Shown: positions 34,064-42,395, counted from the first letter of the stretch. The stretch: DNA of 64,000 nucleotides from Sporosarcina sp. ANT_H38 (GCF_008369195.1 NZ_VOBC01000002.1:124001-188000); one strand, 5' to 3'. A program made the numbers and translations. The notes: a model not told the origin generated them from the sequence alone.

Positions 34064-34978
34064 TTAGTTGCCACCCTTCGCACTGATTCTGGCCAATACA
34101 AAATTCAAAATTAATATAAAGGAGAACAACACAATTCCCGTTGCAAATAACATTTCCTGATGTGTACCAAATGCATAACCCATTTCTAAAGCAACATTTG
34201 TCGTCAATGGACGAACACTATCTGTTAGGCTCGTCGGGACAATTAAACTATTACCAGCCACTAAAATAACTGCCATCGTTTCCCCAATGGCTCTCCCTAA
34301 CCCTAAGACGACTGCCGTCATAATTCCTGATTTAGCAGCTGGTACAATGACTTTAAAAATGGTCCCAATATGAGATACGCCAAGTGCTAATGATCCTTCA
34401 CGATAGGTTTGAGGGACAGCACGAATCGCCGTCTCTGCCACAGTCACAATTGTGGGCAACATCATGATTGCTAACACAAGAATAACAGCTAATAAGCTTT
34501 GTCCTTTCACTAAACCGAACGTATCCTGTAGAAAAGGAACAATAATTGCAAGTCCAAATACACCATATAATACAGATGGGATACCCGCTAGCAACTGAAT
34601 AGCTGGTGATATAATTTTAGCTACCCGTTTAGAGGCAATTTCTGCTAAGAAAATAGCTGTAAATAAACCAATAGGAACCCCAAGAATCAATGCGCCAATT
34701 GTTGCGTAAATGGATGCAACAATCATTGGGAATATACCGAATTTATCTTCACTCGGGATCCAATCAGAACCAAAGATGAAATCTATAAAGCTATAGCCCT
34801 CTGCTACAAAGGGATGAGCTCCTTTATAAAATACAAATCCAATGATTAACAATAAAGTGATGACTGAAAGAAGTGCGCACAGCAAGAATATTCTTGAAGA
34901 CACCTTCTCTAACATATACTTCCTTTTATTTGCTTTACCGATTGCTACGGACTGCTTGTTAGTTGTTGGGATAGACAC
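34064..34978 (-). CDS. pstC: Phosphate ABC transporter permease PstC
   Basis: A 304-residue permease with six helices after an N-terminal cytoplasmic stretch of about 25 residues. It has the EAA loop [19 protein letters not shown]. It starts with GTG at 34978, eight bases after GGAGG. It lies 46 bases downstream of pstS and is the partner of PstA in phosphate import. Confidence 0.95.
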   Translation of the reverse strand: MSIPTTNKQSVAIGKANKRKYMLEKVSSRIFLLCALLSVITLLLIIGFVFYKGAHPFVAEGYSFIDFIFGSDWIPSEDKFGIFPMIVASIYATIGALILGVPIGLFTAIFLAEIASKRVAKIISPAIQLLAGIPSVLYGVFGLAIIVPFLQDTFGLVKGQSLLAVILVLAIMMLPTIVTVAETAIRAVPQTYREGSLALGVSHIGTIFKVIVPAAKSGIMTAVVLGLGRAIGETMAVILVAGNSLIVPTSLTDSVRPLTTNVALEMGYAFGTHQEMLFATGIVLFSFILILNFVLARISAKGGN

Positions 34979-35024
34979 ACTTTATTCCTCCAAAATCACG
35001 CTCAGAATTATGTTTTTGTCATTT

Positions 35025-35867
35025 TTATTTTATAGGAATGGCTCCTGCTTCTGCTGCAATGAGTTGTCCATCTTCACTTAAGATGAAATCTATAAATTGT
35101 TGACCAGCTTCTGTTAACTGGCCTTCTTTATGCACAAATAAGAAGGGTCTAGACAAATTGTATTGTTTTTTCAGAACATTTTCTGCTGTTGCTGCTACGC
35201 CATTAATATCGATTGTCGAAATGGACTCATCAATATATTCAAATGAAACAAAGCCCACTGCATGCTTATTGTTCCCTACTGTTGTTTTAATATTACCGTT
35301 ACCACTTGCGATAATTGCGTTCCTTATTAATTCGCCAGAGCTGTAATCGACAATTTCTTGGAAAGCATCACGCGAACCTGAACCATCCTCACGAGAGACA
35401 ACAACAATTTCCAAATCATCTCCACCAAGTTCTTTCCAGTTCGTCACTTTACCTGTAAAAATCTTCTTTACTTCCTCTATCGTTAGATCTTTTACTTTAT
35501 TAGTTGGATGCGTCACTACGACAATGCCGTCATAAGCAATAACGATTTCTTTCAATCCACTGGCTCGTTCTTCTTCCTTTAAATCACGCGAAGACATACC
35601 GATTTCAGACACACCACTGATTGCATTGGTAATCCCTGCAGATGAACCAATTTGGTTGATTTCAATCTTCGTATTGTCTTGCTCTGAATAGGCGTGAGCC
35701 AATTTTTCAGCAAGCGGCCCAACAGAGGTTGATCCTGAAATAGAAACTGTGGCGCCACTACCTTTTGACGCTTTTTCGTTAGGTTCCTCATTGCTTGTAC
35801 ATGCGGATAGTACAGCAACTAGAGACAGCATTAAAATTGCCGTTTTCACTCTTTTCAAACTGATCAT
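35025..35867 (-). CDS. pstS: Phosphate-binding lipoprotein PstS
   Basis: A 280-residue lipoprotein with lipobox LSAC (Cys23). The periplasmic-binding fold shows SGSTSVGPLAEKLA and SREDGSGSRDAF, the two loops that grip phosphate. It captures phosphate outside the membrane for PstCA. It is the first gene of the pst operon, with AGGAGG 6 bases before the ATG and PHO boxes at 35939-35977 upstream. Confidence 0.95.
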   Translation of the reverse strand: MISLKRVKTAILMLSLVAVLSACTSNEEPNEKASKGSGATVSISGSTSVGPLAEKLAHAYSEQDNTKIEINQIGSSAGITNAISGVSEIGMSSRDLKEEERASGLKEIVIAYDGIVVVTHPTNKVKDLTIEEVKKIFTGKVTNWKELGGDDLEIVVVSREDGSGSRDAFQEIVDYSSGELIRNAIIASGNGNIKTTVGNNKHAVGFVSFEYIDESISTIDINGVAATAENVLKKQYNLSRPFLFVHKEGQLTEAGQQFIDFILSEDGQLIAAEAGAIPIK

Positions 35868-35938
35868 TTGTGACCTCCTAGAAATAGGGTAGGAACTTTT
35901 CTTGTCGTATCTTGTCTACTACTAGAATAAATGCCGAG

Positions 35939-35977
35939 TGTAAATTTTCAACAGGTATTTTGTAAAGGCTTTGTAAA
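35939..35977 (-). promoter_or_regulatory. PHO box array for PhoP upstream of pstS
   Basis: On the minus strand TTTACA occurs at 35972-35977, 35961-35966 and 35939-35944, with a degenerate unit between the last two. All are on an exact 11-base period. This is the direct-repeat arrangement bound by PhoP in Bacillus, about 70-110 bases before the pstS start. Confidence 0.75.
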
Positions 35978-36221
35978 TTTCATTAATAACAACATGCTTT
36001 GTATTAAAAATTGTAAATAATTCCTGATTGACAGGCTGATTTAGGATGTGTTGAAATTGAAACTTTATACTTTCTACTTATTTCACAACAAAAAATAGCC
36101 TTGGACTAAGAGAACCCTACACGATTACCGTTAGTTGTCCGTTGCTCCCCTATAATGGTCGAGGTAAAAGTGCTCTTATTTATTTAAATGAAAGAATAGA
36201 TGCTTCTCTATCTTTTTTCAA

Positions 36222-36262
36222 AGCGCCCGAAGATACAATTTCGGGCGCTACACCCTCTTCTA
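36222..36262. repeat. Hairpin module related to the dispersed element
   Basis: AAAGCGCCCGAAGATACAAT then TTCGGGCGCT. The loop (GAAGATACAATTTC) is conserved with the hairpins at 24251 and 31370 while the stem bases differ, so pairing is kept. Confidence 0.55.
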
Positions 36263-36355
36263 TGATTTGCCCATTGCATTTTACATAAAGACACATCTAT
36301 GAAAACGTGATACTTTCGGTCTTTTTCAAACGAATATAAATTATTTCATGAAAAA

Positions 36356-36386
36356 TGTCTCCTTTCCTTCCCTAACTCTCTATATA
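36356..36386 (+). promoter_or_regulatory. Putative sigma-factor-specific promoter of the DUF1659 gene
   Basis: TGTCTCC, 17 bases, CTATATA, 23 bases before the ATG. The same motif and spacing occur at 6701 and 40553. Confidence 0.6.
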
Positions 36387-36409
36387 AGGGGTAAGAGGAG
36401 GTGATACAC

Positions 36410-36631
36410 ATGGCAGCAACAATCGAATTTCAACAAGCAGCTGGTAAGGTTTTCTTCGACGGCGGTTTGACTGAGGGCGGCAAGCTTATCCGTAAAGCGA
36501 AGACGTACCGCAACATCAAGGAAAATGCACCAGCTGAGAACTTGTACAAAGCGCTGGAACAACTTGGTCGGCTTTCAACTCTGCCGTTCATCGGAGCGGA
36601 TATCGTGGAAACATCGAGTTTGATTGACTAA
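36410..36631 (+). CDS. DUF1659 protein
   Basis: A 73-residue protein with the DUF1659 pattern: a beta-rich start (AATIEFQQAAGKVFF), then GKLIRKAKTYRNIKENAPAE and a helix ENLYKALEQLG. No function is known for the family. It is regularly found next to DUF2922 and YvrJ genes in Bacillales, as here. AGGAGGTGAT lies before the ATG at 36410; an ATA/ATT-type start 9 bases earlier is unnecessary. It is the first gene of the group and has the promoter-like motif at 36356. A dead copy is at 6754. Confidence 0.88.
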   Translation: MAATIEFQQAAGKVFFDGGLTEGGKLIRKAKTYRNIKENAPAENLYKALEQLGRLSTLPFIGADIVETSSLID

Positions 36632-36683
36632 TTGGAAAAGCGCACTCAGCCACACAGTCTGAATAGAAAAGGAGGGATGAAAA

Positions 36684-36902
36684 ATGGCTAAAACACTACA
36701 ATTGAATTTCAGCACAGCAAGTGGAAAAAAGGTGACTCTGACGGTGGATGAACCCCGTGCAGACTTGACACCGCAAAGCATCGAAACTGCGATGCAGGAG
36801 ATCATTGACGCGAATGTATTCGAAATAAATGGCGCACCACTTGCAACAGTTGTTGGCGCTCGCGTTATTGAACGCAATGTAACAGAACTTGTAAACGGCT
36901 AA
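36684..36902 (+). CDS. DUF2922 protein
   Basis: A 72-residue protein with the DUF2922 pattern TLQLNFSTASGKKVTLTVDE, then SIETAMQEIIDANVFEINGA and a C-terminal strand-rich segment with ARVIERNV. The function is unknown. It follows the DUF1659 gene by 52 bases with AAAGGAGGG before the ATG, so the two are co-transcribed up to the terminator at 36911. Confidence 0.88.
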   Translation: MAKTLQLNFSTASGKKVTLTVDEPRADLTPQSIETAMQEIIDANVFEINGAPLATVVGARVIERNVTELVNG

Positions 36903-36910
36903 CGATAAAC

Positions 36911-36953
36911 AAAGACCGGTTCACCAGTTTACGAACTGGCGACCGGTCTTTTT
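36911..36953 (+). terminator. Terminator after the DUF1659-DUF2922 pair
   Basis: AAAGACCGGT, then CCAGTT / AACTGG, then ACCGGTCTTT and TTT. Confidence 0.85.
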
Positions 36954-37058
36954 GAAATACTAGAAAGTATATGTTTTTCAACTTGGAGCAGTGCCTTATG
37001 CCTGTCGCCCCTACCAAGGCGCTTGCGCTTTTTTTATTGTAAGAGAGGAGGAAACGAG

Positions 37059-37187
37059 ATGGAACAATGGATGAGTCTCATACAGGAAGTCGGTTTCCCG
37101 ATATTCGTATCATTCTATCTTTTGCACCGGCTCGAAACAAAACTCGTCGCAATCCATGATGTGTTAGTTACATTAAAAATGCAGTGA
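37059..37187 (+). CDS. yvrJ: YvrJ-family small membrane protein
   Basis: A 42-residue protein that begins MEQWMSLIQEVGFPIFVSFY and ends LETKLVAIHDVLVTLKMQ. It has one hydrophobic helix with a short amphipathic tail, the YvrJ pattern. In size and layout it is like BhlA/UviB-type holin-like proteins, but that link is only by form. AGAGGAGG precedes the ATG. It lies between DUF2922 and the M23 peptidase gene. Confidence 0.8.
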   Translation: MEQWMSLIQEVGFPIFVSFYLLHRLETKLVAIHDVLVTLKMQ

Positions 37188-37290
37188 ATTTTAATCCATC
37201 TTTACTCGTCGGAAATTCCAGACGGATAACTCACTAGCGTTGCATAGCTGCGTTCTAAGCGTACCTACTTTGGAGAAAGGAGGGGAATTA

Positions 37291-37923
37291 ATGTTTAGTA
37301 AACCATGCGATGGTCGTGTCACATCACCTTTCGGTTACCGGATCCATCCGATTAGTCATTTACGAGCGATGCACTGGGGTGTGGATTACGCAAATACGTC
37401 ATCAAACAATACAATCGTTGCTGCAGCTGCTGGGAACGTTACTTTTGCTAAGTCTAAAAATGGGTATGGAAACACAGTAATGATTGTCCACTCCATAGGT
37501 GGACAGACGTTTGAAACCGTCTATGCACATCTACAGTCCTTCGGTGTGAAAGTCGGACAGACAGTGAAACAAGGCGAACCTATTGGCGTGAAAGGGTCGA
37601 CTGGAAAAAGTACAGGGATCCACCTTCATTTCGAGCTCCACACCGGTCGTTGGAATAACAAGTTTACGAATGCAGTTGATCCGTTACATTATGTTGTGGA
37701 TCCGAAAGTGAAGCAGCTACAAAGCTTGCTCGTCAAAGCAGGTTACAAAATAGCTATGGATGGACTAAACGGGCCCGCTACAACGTCTGCAGTGAAGTCG
37801 TTTCAGCAAGCTTCCGGTCTTGTTGTGGACGGAATTATAGGAAAGTTGACGACAGCTGCACTTGAAAAGATAGCGAAGGGTAAAGTAGTCCAAGTCTCGA
37901 ATCCAAAATCCGAGGTGCAGTAA
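37291..37923 (+). CDS. M23 (LytM-type) endopeptidase with C-terminal peptidoglycan-binding domain, no signal peptide
   Basis: A 210-residue enzyme. The LytM zinc site is His28 and Asp32 (MHWGVDYA), with His80 (YAHL) and His111/His113 (IHLHFE). It is expected to cut peptide bridges in peptidoglycan. Residues about 139-195 form a PG_binding_1 domain (VKQLQSLLVKAGYKI ... AVKSFQQASGLVVDG). AAAGGAGGGG fixes the start at 37291. The mature domain begins at once (MFSKPCDGRVTSPFGYR), so there is no secretion signal. Export would need lysis or a holin-like path, as for phage endolysins. It is followed by a perfect terminator hairpin. Confidence 0.9.
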   Translation: MFSKPCDGRVTSPFGYRIHPISHLRAMHWGVDYANTSSNNTIVAAAAGNVTFAKSKNGYGNTVMIVHSIGGQTFETVYAHLQSFGVKVGQTVKQGEPIGVKGSTGKSTGIHLHFELHTGRWNNKFTNAVDPLHYVVDPKVKQLQSLLVKAGYKIAMDGLNGPATTSAVKSFQQASGLVVDGIIGKLTTAALEKIAKGKVVQVSNPKSEVQ

Positions 37924-37926
37924 GCA

Positions 37927-37966
37927 AAGAGCCCAATTTCTCATTTTTATGAGAAATTGGGCTCTT
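37927..37966. terminator. Bidirectional terminator after the M23 gene
   Basis: AAGAGCCCAATTTCTC pairs perfectly with GAGAAATTGGGCTCTT. Confidence 0.85.
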
Positions 37967-37983
37967 ACGAGTGCGTCTAGGAC

Positions 37984-38095
37984 TAGTTCGTTGGACAGTT
38001 CCGGAGGTTGTTGGACACTTTACGAAATTCGTTGGACAGCTCGGCATTGTTGGACACTTTACGATATTCGTTGGACAGCTCGATTGTACTAAATG
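37984..38095. repeat. Short tandem/interspersed repeat TTCGTTGGACAG / TTGTTGGACACTTTACGA
   Basis: TTCGTTGGACAG occurs three times and TTGTTGGACACTTTACGA twice, alternating about every 20 bases. It is non-coding. Similar TTGGACA strings are common between genes in these bacteria. Confidence 0.6.
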
Positions 38096-38383
38096 TCGTC
38101 ATGACTGTATTAGATAAATGGCATTCAATAATCTATCGAATCCCCTCTGCTTCCAGTCTGTCCTTTGCCACCAAATGGATTTCCAAACGCATCACTTCAC
38201 TTTTACAGGTAGTTTACAGGTTGAAAAATCGTGTACGGAAAATGAGACTCGGTTACAGTCCCAATTATATACGCTCGTTCTCATTTCAATAGAAGACGAC
38301 ATGATGAGCAACATATATACTGTCACCAACTATGTATTTACCATCGTGAGTTTTAGTTTCAAACGCTTTCATTCTTTCGTTTC

Positions 38384-38869
38384 TCACACTCTCATCGGTG
38401 TTCCGATTGTCCTATATTCAATCTTACCTTTTAGTTTGTAAGCTTTTTGTACCCTTAAATCGAATGCGGATCTACTTATATCAATGATCTGGGTACTGCC
38501 GTCACTAAAGATGATCTTTGTTCTGTTCCCACCAATATCGAAATAATCCTTAATATGATGTAATGCAAACCACATACAGTCCCCATTATAGGGTGACTTA
38601 CTTGGAATCCAATAAATACCGAGCTTTTCATTTACAATCACGGGGGGCATGTGACCATTTCCTAAAATCATATTAGCCCCATCTGTTGCGCCCCTAAGAC
38701 TAGAACCGTAATAACGCAAATTATAATCCATTAGTAAAGTAGGTGCCAAGTCTACATCGAACGACCCGTTGACATCCCTCACAATCGCTCGCAAACAGCC
38801 AGATTCATCATATCTAGGTAAAAACGAAATCGTGTCATAATCGAGTACAAAGTTATTTGTATGTAGCAT
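38384..38869 (-). CDS. comK: Competence transcription factor ComK
   Basis: A 161-residue ComK-family protein: YDTISFLPRYD at the start, then LRYYGSSLRGA (compare 'CRFFGSSYAGR' in B. subtilis ComK), MPPVIVNEKLGIYWIPSKSP and CMWFALHHIKDY. It ends shortly after TIGTPMRV, about 30 residues shorter than B. subtilis ComK, which has a C-terminal tail involved in MecA control. GGGAG lies 8 bases before the ATG. ComK switches on DNA-uptake genes. It lies convergent with the M23 gene and upstream of the divergently placed sigma-factor gene. Confidence 0.88.
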   Translation of the reverse strand: MLHTNNFVLDYDTISFLPRYDESGCLRAIVRDVNGSFDVDLAPTLLMDYNLRYYGSSLRGATDGANMILGNGHMPPVIVNEKLGIYWIPSKSPYNGDCMWFALHHIKDYFDIGGNRTKIIFSDGSTQIIDISRSAFDLRVQKAYKLKGKIEYRTIGTPMRV

Positions 38870-39335
38870 ATTCCCAGCTCCCTTTTTATCTTCTTCCTAT
38901 CGATTTTTCATAAAAGGGAGTATACTAACTATAGGTTGGTATACTCCAATCTGCTCCCCCGAGTCAGTCTTCCACGACTATAGTGACTCGGGGTTTTCCT
39001 TGATATGCTTCCACTTCACACTTTACTCACCTCCTTTGTGGCGCAGCCAAGCGACTAGCGCTTCAATATTTTCTTATCATTCGCCATTTTTTTCGATAGA
39101 TTCAATGATAAAACCCCGAATGTCAGTCCTTTTTTAGGATCAAGCTGCCATTACACTCAGATTCAATAGTACTCCTGAACCAGAAATGATATTTTTTTGT
39201 GTCATTTATCCTATTATATACCAAAGTCTATTCAATTGTCTAACTATTCCCATAATCTTCAGTCACTTCCGTCAATAAGGTATTAATGAAAAATTCTAAC
39301 CCTCCTAGACTGATAATACGTGTAAAGCACGTAGA
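38870..39335. other. Gene-free, hairpin-rich region between comK and the sigma-factor gene
   Basis: It contains an inverted repeat GGAGTATAC / GTATACTCC at about 38918-38948 and the terminator-like stem at 38956. No protein frame is convincing. A small RNA is possible but not shown. Confidence 0.4.
38956..38997 (+). terminator. Terminator-like hairpin
   Basis: CCCCGAGTCA pairs with TGACTCGGGG and TTTT follows. No gene on the plus strand ends here, so it may end a small transcript or one from beyond 38.4 kb. Confidence 0.55.
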
Positions 39336-39377
39336 CTAAAAACCCCGCATCAGACGCGTCTGATGCGGGGTTTTTAG
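39336..39377. terminator. Perfect 42-base palindromic terminator
   Basis: CTAAAAACCCCGCATCAGAC pairs with its exact complement with no loop beyond the centre. It is flanked by A5 and T5, so it acts in both directions. No gene ends nearby on either strand, which again hints at an unseen transcript. Confidence 0.75.
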
Positions 39378-39619
39378 CACTATTCACTTGTCGATTATTA
39401 CTTTTAGTCGTCAAACAAATTTTGATTAATAGTTCCATCGCAAAATCATTTGATAATTAAACAATTACCATGTAATTCATCATCTTTCATCCACCAATTT
39501 ATCATCTATTGCTAGTTTAAACTACCAAAACACTCATTGGATTCCCTTTTTCGATTGAACTACGATGGTCTTACCCGGGAATACAAAAGCATCGTGCACG
39601 GTCTTGGAAGGCCGCTCAA

Positions 39620-40102
39620 ATGACAAATTTTGAAGATGTTTTGGCGCAGTATGAACCAATGATCTCTGCATCTATCCGTAAATTGAACATTTACCGCGAT
39701 CATGATAGTTTCAGACAAGCAGGCAGAGTCGCATTATGGCATGCGTGGACACGTTTTGACGAAACCAAAGGGGATTTTACGCCGTTTGCCTATCGAAGTA
39801 TTCGAGGTGTGATGCTGGACGAAGTGAAAAAAGAAAGTCGATTCGAAGAGAACATCGCTCAGGTGGAAGAAGAACTCCTCCTAGATGAAACCGAAATCAA
39901 ATTCGATATTTATTTTGGAGAGAACAATGAACTTGAAGCAGTGTTGGCTATATTGTCCCCTACTGAACGGGAAATAATCCAATTGTTGTTCTTCAACGAC
40001 CTCTCGCTTGCCGAATGCGCTGAAAGAATAGGCACTTCTGTTCTAGCACTCAAGCAACGAAAGCGGCGAATCCTCGTCAAATTAAGAAGGAAATTAGTAT
40101 AG
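39620..40102 (+). CDS. Small sigma-70-family sigma factor
   Basis: A 160-residue protein with only sigma region 2 (FRQAGRVALWHAWTRFDETK, then FTPFAYRSIRGVMLDEVK, matching 2.2-2.4) and region 4 (LSPTEREIIQLLFFNDLSLAE, CAERIGTSVLALKQRKRRI). There is no region 3 or anti-sigma neighbour. In size and layout it is like the group V/TcdR-UviA-type and phage-derived sigma factors. TTGGAAGG lies 8 bases before the ATG. It is the likely reader of the TGT[C/A]TCC...CTATATA motif found before neighbouring genes. That is inference from position, since no such motif precedes its own gene. Confidence 0.85.
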   Translation: MTNFEDVLAQYEPMISASIRKLNIYRDHDSFRQAGRVALWHAWTRFDETKGDFTPFAYRSIRGVMLDEVKKESRFEENIAQVEEELLLDETEIKFDIYFGENNELEAVLAILSPTEREIIQLLFFNDLSLAECAERIGTSVLALKQRKRRILVKLRRKLV

Positions 40103-40340
40103 AAAAGCGGAAGGCGCCGCCCAGCTCCGACAGGCATAAGACGATTTACGAAGAGGGCGTCCTTCAGCCCTAGCAGTAAAACGACTTATGACCCGAGGAG
40201 TTGGCGCCTGTAGCTGGATCACATAGAAAAGCGAAAGGCGCCGAGAAAAGGAAGGCAGTCAAAGATCGTCGCGTCCTGCGGCAATTAGGAGGGATGCAGT
40301 TCAATCCCTCCCCACTGCATGACCTACATCCTGTAGGCCT
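40103..40340. repeat. Bacillales GGCGCC-type intergenic repeats
   Basis: AAAAGCGGAAGGCGCCGCCC ... GGCGCCTGTAGCTGG forms one element. AAAAGCGAAAGGCGCCGAG with GTCCTGCGGCAA and CTACATCCTGTAGG forms a second, related to 7046-7125. Both types are common between genes in Bacillus relatives. Confidence 0.65.
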
Positions 40341-40357
40341 CCGCATAAGACAAAAAT

Positions 40358-40392
40358 AAGAGGCAACCTAAAGTTGATTGGGTTGCCTCTTC
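40358..40392. terminator. Terminator hairpin
   Basis: AAGAGGCAACC pairs with GGTTGCCTCTT. It probably ends the sigma-factor transcript. Confidence 0.75.
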
Positions 40393-40552
40393 TCTTTACG
40401 TTTATGAGACTTCCCAGTTTTCAGGACAACCTTTAACTACTCTTTTCACTTTCAACTTCCTTATTATTTGTCTGTTTAAATGAGTCCAGGCAACAAAATC
40501 CCAATATGCTAGCCATCATCTAAAAAAATAAAAAAATCTTTTTCCACAAAAA

Positions 40553-40583
40553 TGTCTCCTTTACCCCACTTTTCTTCTATATA
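40553..40583 (+). promoter_or_regulatory. Putative sigma-factor-specific promoter of the HTH gene
   Basis: TGTCTCC, 17 bases, CTATATA, 22 bases before the ATG at 40606. Same motif and spacing as 6701 and 36356. Confidence 0.6.
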
Positions 40584-40605
40584 AAGAATAAAGGGGATAT
40601 TCTCA

Positions 40606-41412
40606 ATGACAACTTACCTATCCGAATACGCACACTTCACAAACAAACGCGATTTAGACGTAGCAACAAGGCAGCACGTACTCGCACACTGGAACGCTAT
40701 GAACCAAACTGAGCGGGCTGTTCTTGATATGATCCGTCGTTACTCCGTTAAATACGGCGCTGCACACTTAAAACACGAAACAATCGGAAAGGCTATCAAG
40801 AAATCCAACGCAACTGTACGACGCGCAATTCGCAAATTAGAAAAGCTCGAAATCATCGAACGCATTCACTACATCCGCCCCGTAATGAGCGGTCTAGGCG
40901 CTAACATTTACGTCATTAAACCTACTAATGACCAGTCGAATTTGAACACTCCGGAGAAAGCTGAGAAGCCTTCTGTCAGTAAGGTAGAACCCGTTCATTC
41001 AGCAACCGAAGCTTCTCTTTCTAAAGCGATAAATACTAAAGATATTAAAAGAACGTCTCCTCCGGAAATCGTGCCTACTACGCTTTTCGGTAAGATGAAA
41101 TCTTTTCTTTCTTCAACAATCGGAGAATGCAAATTAGCACGCAATTTTTACGGTGTCTACCGCCACCAGTCCCTGCAAATGCTGAAATTTAGTATCCATG
41201 AAGACAAAGGAGAGCTATTCGAACAATTGGGCATGCAAGCCCTTCGTATTTCGATTCAAACAACCAAACGGAAAAAAATCGGGAATCTGCCAGGCTATTA
41301 TGCAGGCGTCTTGCGCGAACTCATCACCAAGGCATTATTCAGCGATGCTTTTATGGATTATGATGTGGCTGTTGAGGAGTTTTACTTACCAGTTGGAAGG
41401 AATTCAGTGTGA
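40606..41412 (+). CDS. Helix-turn-helix protein, phage/plasmid replication-like
   Basis: A 268-residue protein. Residues about 30-105 form a winged helix (ERAVLDMIRRYSVKYGAAHL, then TIGKAIKKSNATVRRAIRKLEKL), as in plasmid and phage initiation proteins. A Ser/Pro/Lys-rich linker follows (about 108-155), then a helical C-terminal domain with ARNFYGVYRHQSLQML and NLPGYYAGVLRELI. I do not know its role; DNA replication or gene control of a mobile element is likely. AAAGGGG precedes the ATG. A scrap of a paralogue is at 9386. The next frame downstream is also phage-like. Confidence 0.7.
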   Translation: MTTYLSEYAHFTNKRDLDVATRQHVLAHWNAMNQTERAVLDMIRRYSVKYGAAHLKHETIGKAIKKSNATVRRAIRKLEKLEIIERIHYIRPVMSGLGANIYVIKPTNDQSNLNTPEKAEKPSVSKVEPVHSATEASLSKAINTKDIKRTSPPEIVPTTLFGKMKSFLSSTIGECKLARNFYGVYRHQSLQMLKFSIHEDKGELFEQLGMQALRISIQTTKRKKIGNLPGYYAGVLRELITKALFSDAFMDYDVAVEEFYLPVGRNSV

Positions 41413-41494
41413 GGATTAAGTTTCTAGCAGGCCTATCAACCCCCTGGTCAGGGATGATAGCAACTATATCATTTCGACCTTTGGGTATAATCGG

Positions 41495-41989
41495 ATGAAC
41501 ATGGACAAGACAAAATGGTACCGCATTAATTATACAAAGCTGCACTATCAGGCGGTGCAACATGCGCCATCGACGACTGTAAATTCAGCTCAAGAGGAAG
41601 TGCGAATTGCCCCCTCTACAGCAGGCAAAATGCCCCTAGCAATAACCAAAAAGAATAAGAGTATTAAAAAAGACCTTGTCGAGAACGATCTCGACATTGT
41701 GTCTGTCATTGATTATTTGAATGACAAAGCGTGCAAGCAATTTAAAGCGTCTTCGAAGGTGACTGCACGATTGGGAAAGGGCGTTTCAGTGGCGGATTGT
41801 AAAAAAGTCATTGACACGATAGCTAAGAACTGGCTGGATGATCCACATTGGCAGAAGTATTTACGCCCTTCCACGTTAGTCAATGCGACGAACTCCGAAA
41901 ATTATTTGGAAGAATCGAGGGCCAGTGACTTGCCAGAAAACAGTCCGCCAAAGCCCCTCGAATTAGACTTCAGCAAAGAGAAGGCGTAA
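41495..41989 (+). pseudogene. Phage replisome organiser fragment (Phg_2220_C-type domain)
   Basis: The 164-residue frame starts FGYNRMNMDKTKWYRINYTK, a stretch normally found in the middle of DnaD-like phage replication proteins. Its C-terminal domain is VIDYLNDKACKQFKASSK ... GVSVADCKKVIDTIAKNWL ... KYLRPSTLVN, the conserved phage C-terminal domain. There is no ribosome site and the frame upstream is closed by TAA at 41417, so the N-terminal DNA-binding part is missing. It is best read as a remnant of a prophage replication gene. Confidence 0.7.
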
Positions 41990-42242
41990 CAGATGAGGTG
42001 TCATGAACTGATTGAAAAAAGTGTGTAAGGAACGATGTTGGCGAAGAATTATTTAATCGTCGATGGTGATGTGTAATGCAGACTAGAAGTACAGGCCTTT
42101 GCAATTAATTTGTACAAAGTTATTGCATGGGAATCTCATGTAAATAAAAAAAGGACTTACTAGACATCCAGGGCAACCTCTACTGTTAACGTGCGAACTC
42201 AAAACAGATGGAGGTTAAGGAAGGATGCAAACAGTGCTAATT
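41990..42242. other. Gene-free stretch
   Basis: No supported feature was seen; the sequence looks like decayed coding DNA. Confidence 0.35.
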
Positions 42243-42376
42243 GTGTGGGTGCCTATGAAACAAAAAATAAAAAACCAATAGAGATTAGATAATCAGGTAC
42301 CTATCTAATCTCCAGTTCATAAATATGAAATTGTAGTGAATTATCGTTTTTTTTGTGCACAGGATACCTAAAATTA
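42243..42376. repeat. ~150-bp palindromic element, GATTAGATA-centre type
   Basis: Centre AGATTAGATA / TATCTAATCT; right side ATGAAATTGTAGTGAATTAT and GTGCACAGGATACCTAAAAT. Confidence 0.7.
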
Positions 42377-42395
42377 TTTAATGTACCGTCAACGT

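Noticed and set aside
36356..41989. Complete prophage
   Set aside because: No integrase, capsid, terminase or tail genes; only an endolysin-like enzyme, replication-like genes and a sigma factor are present.
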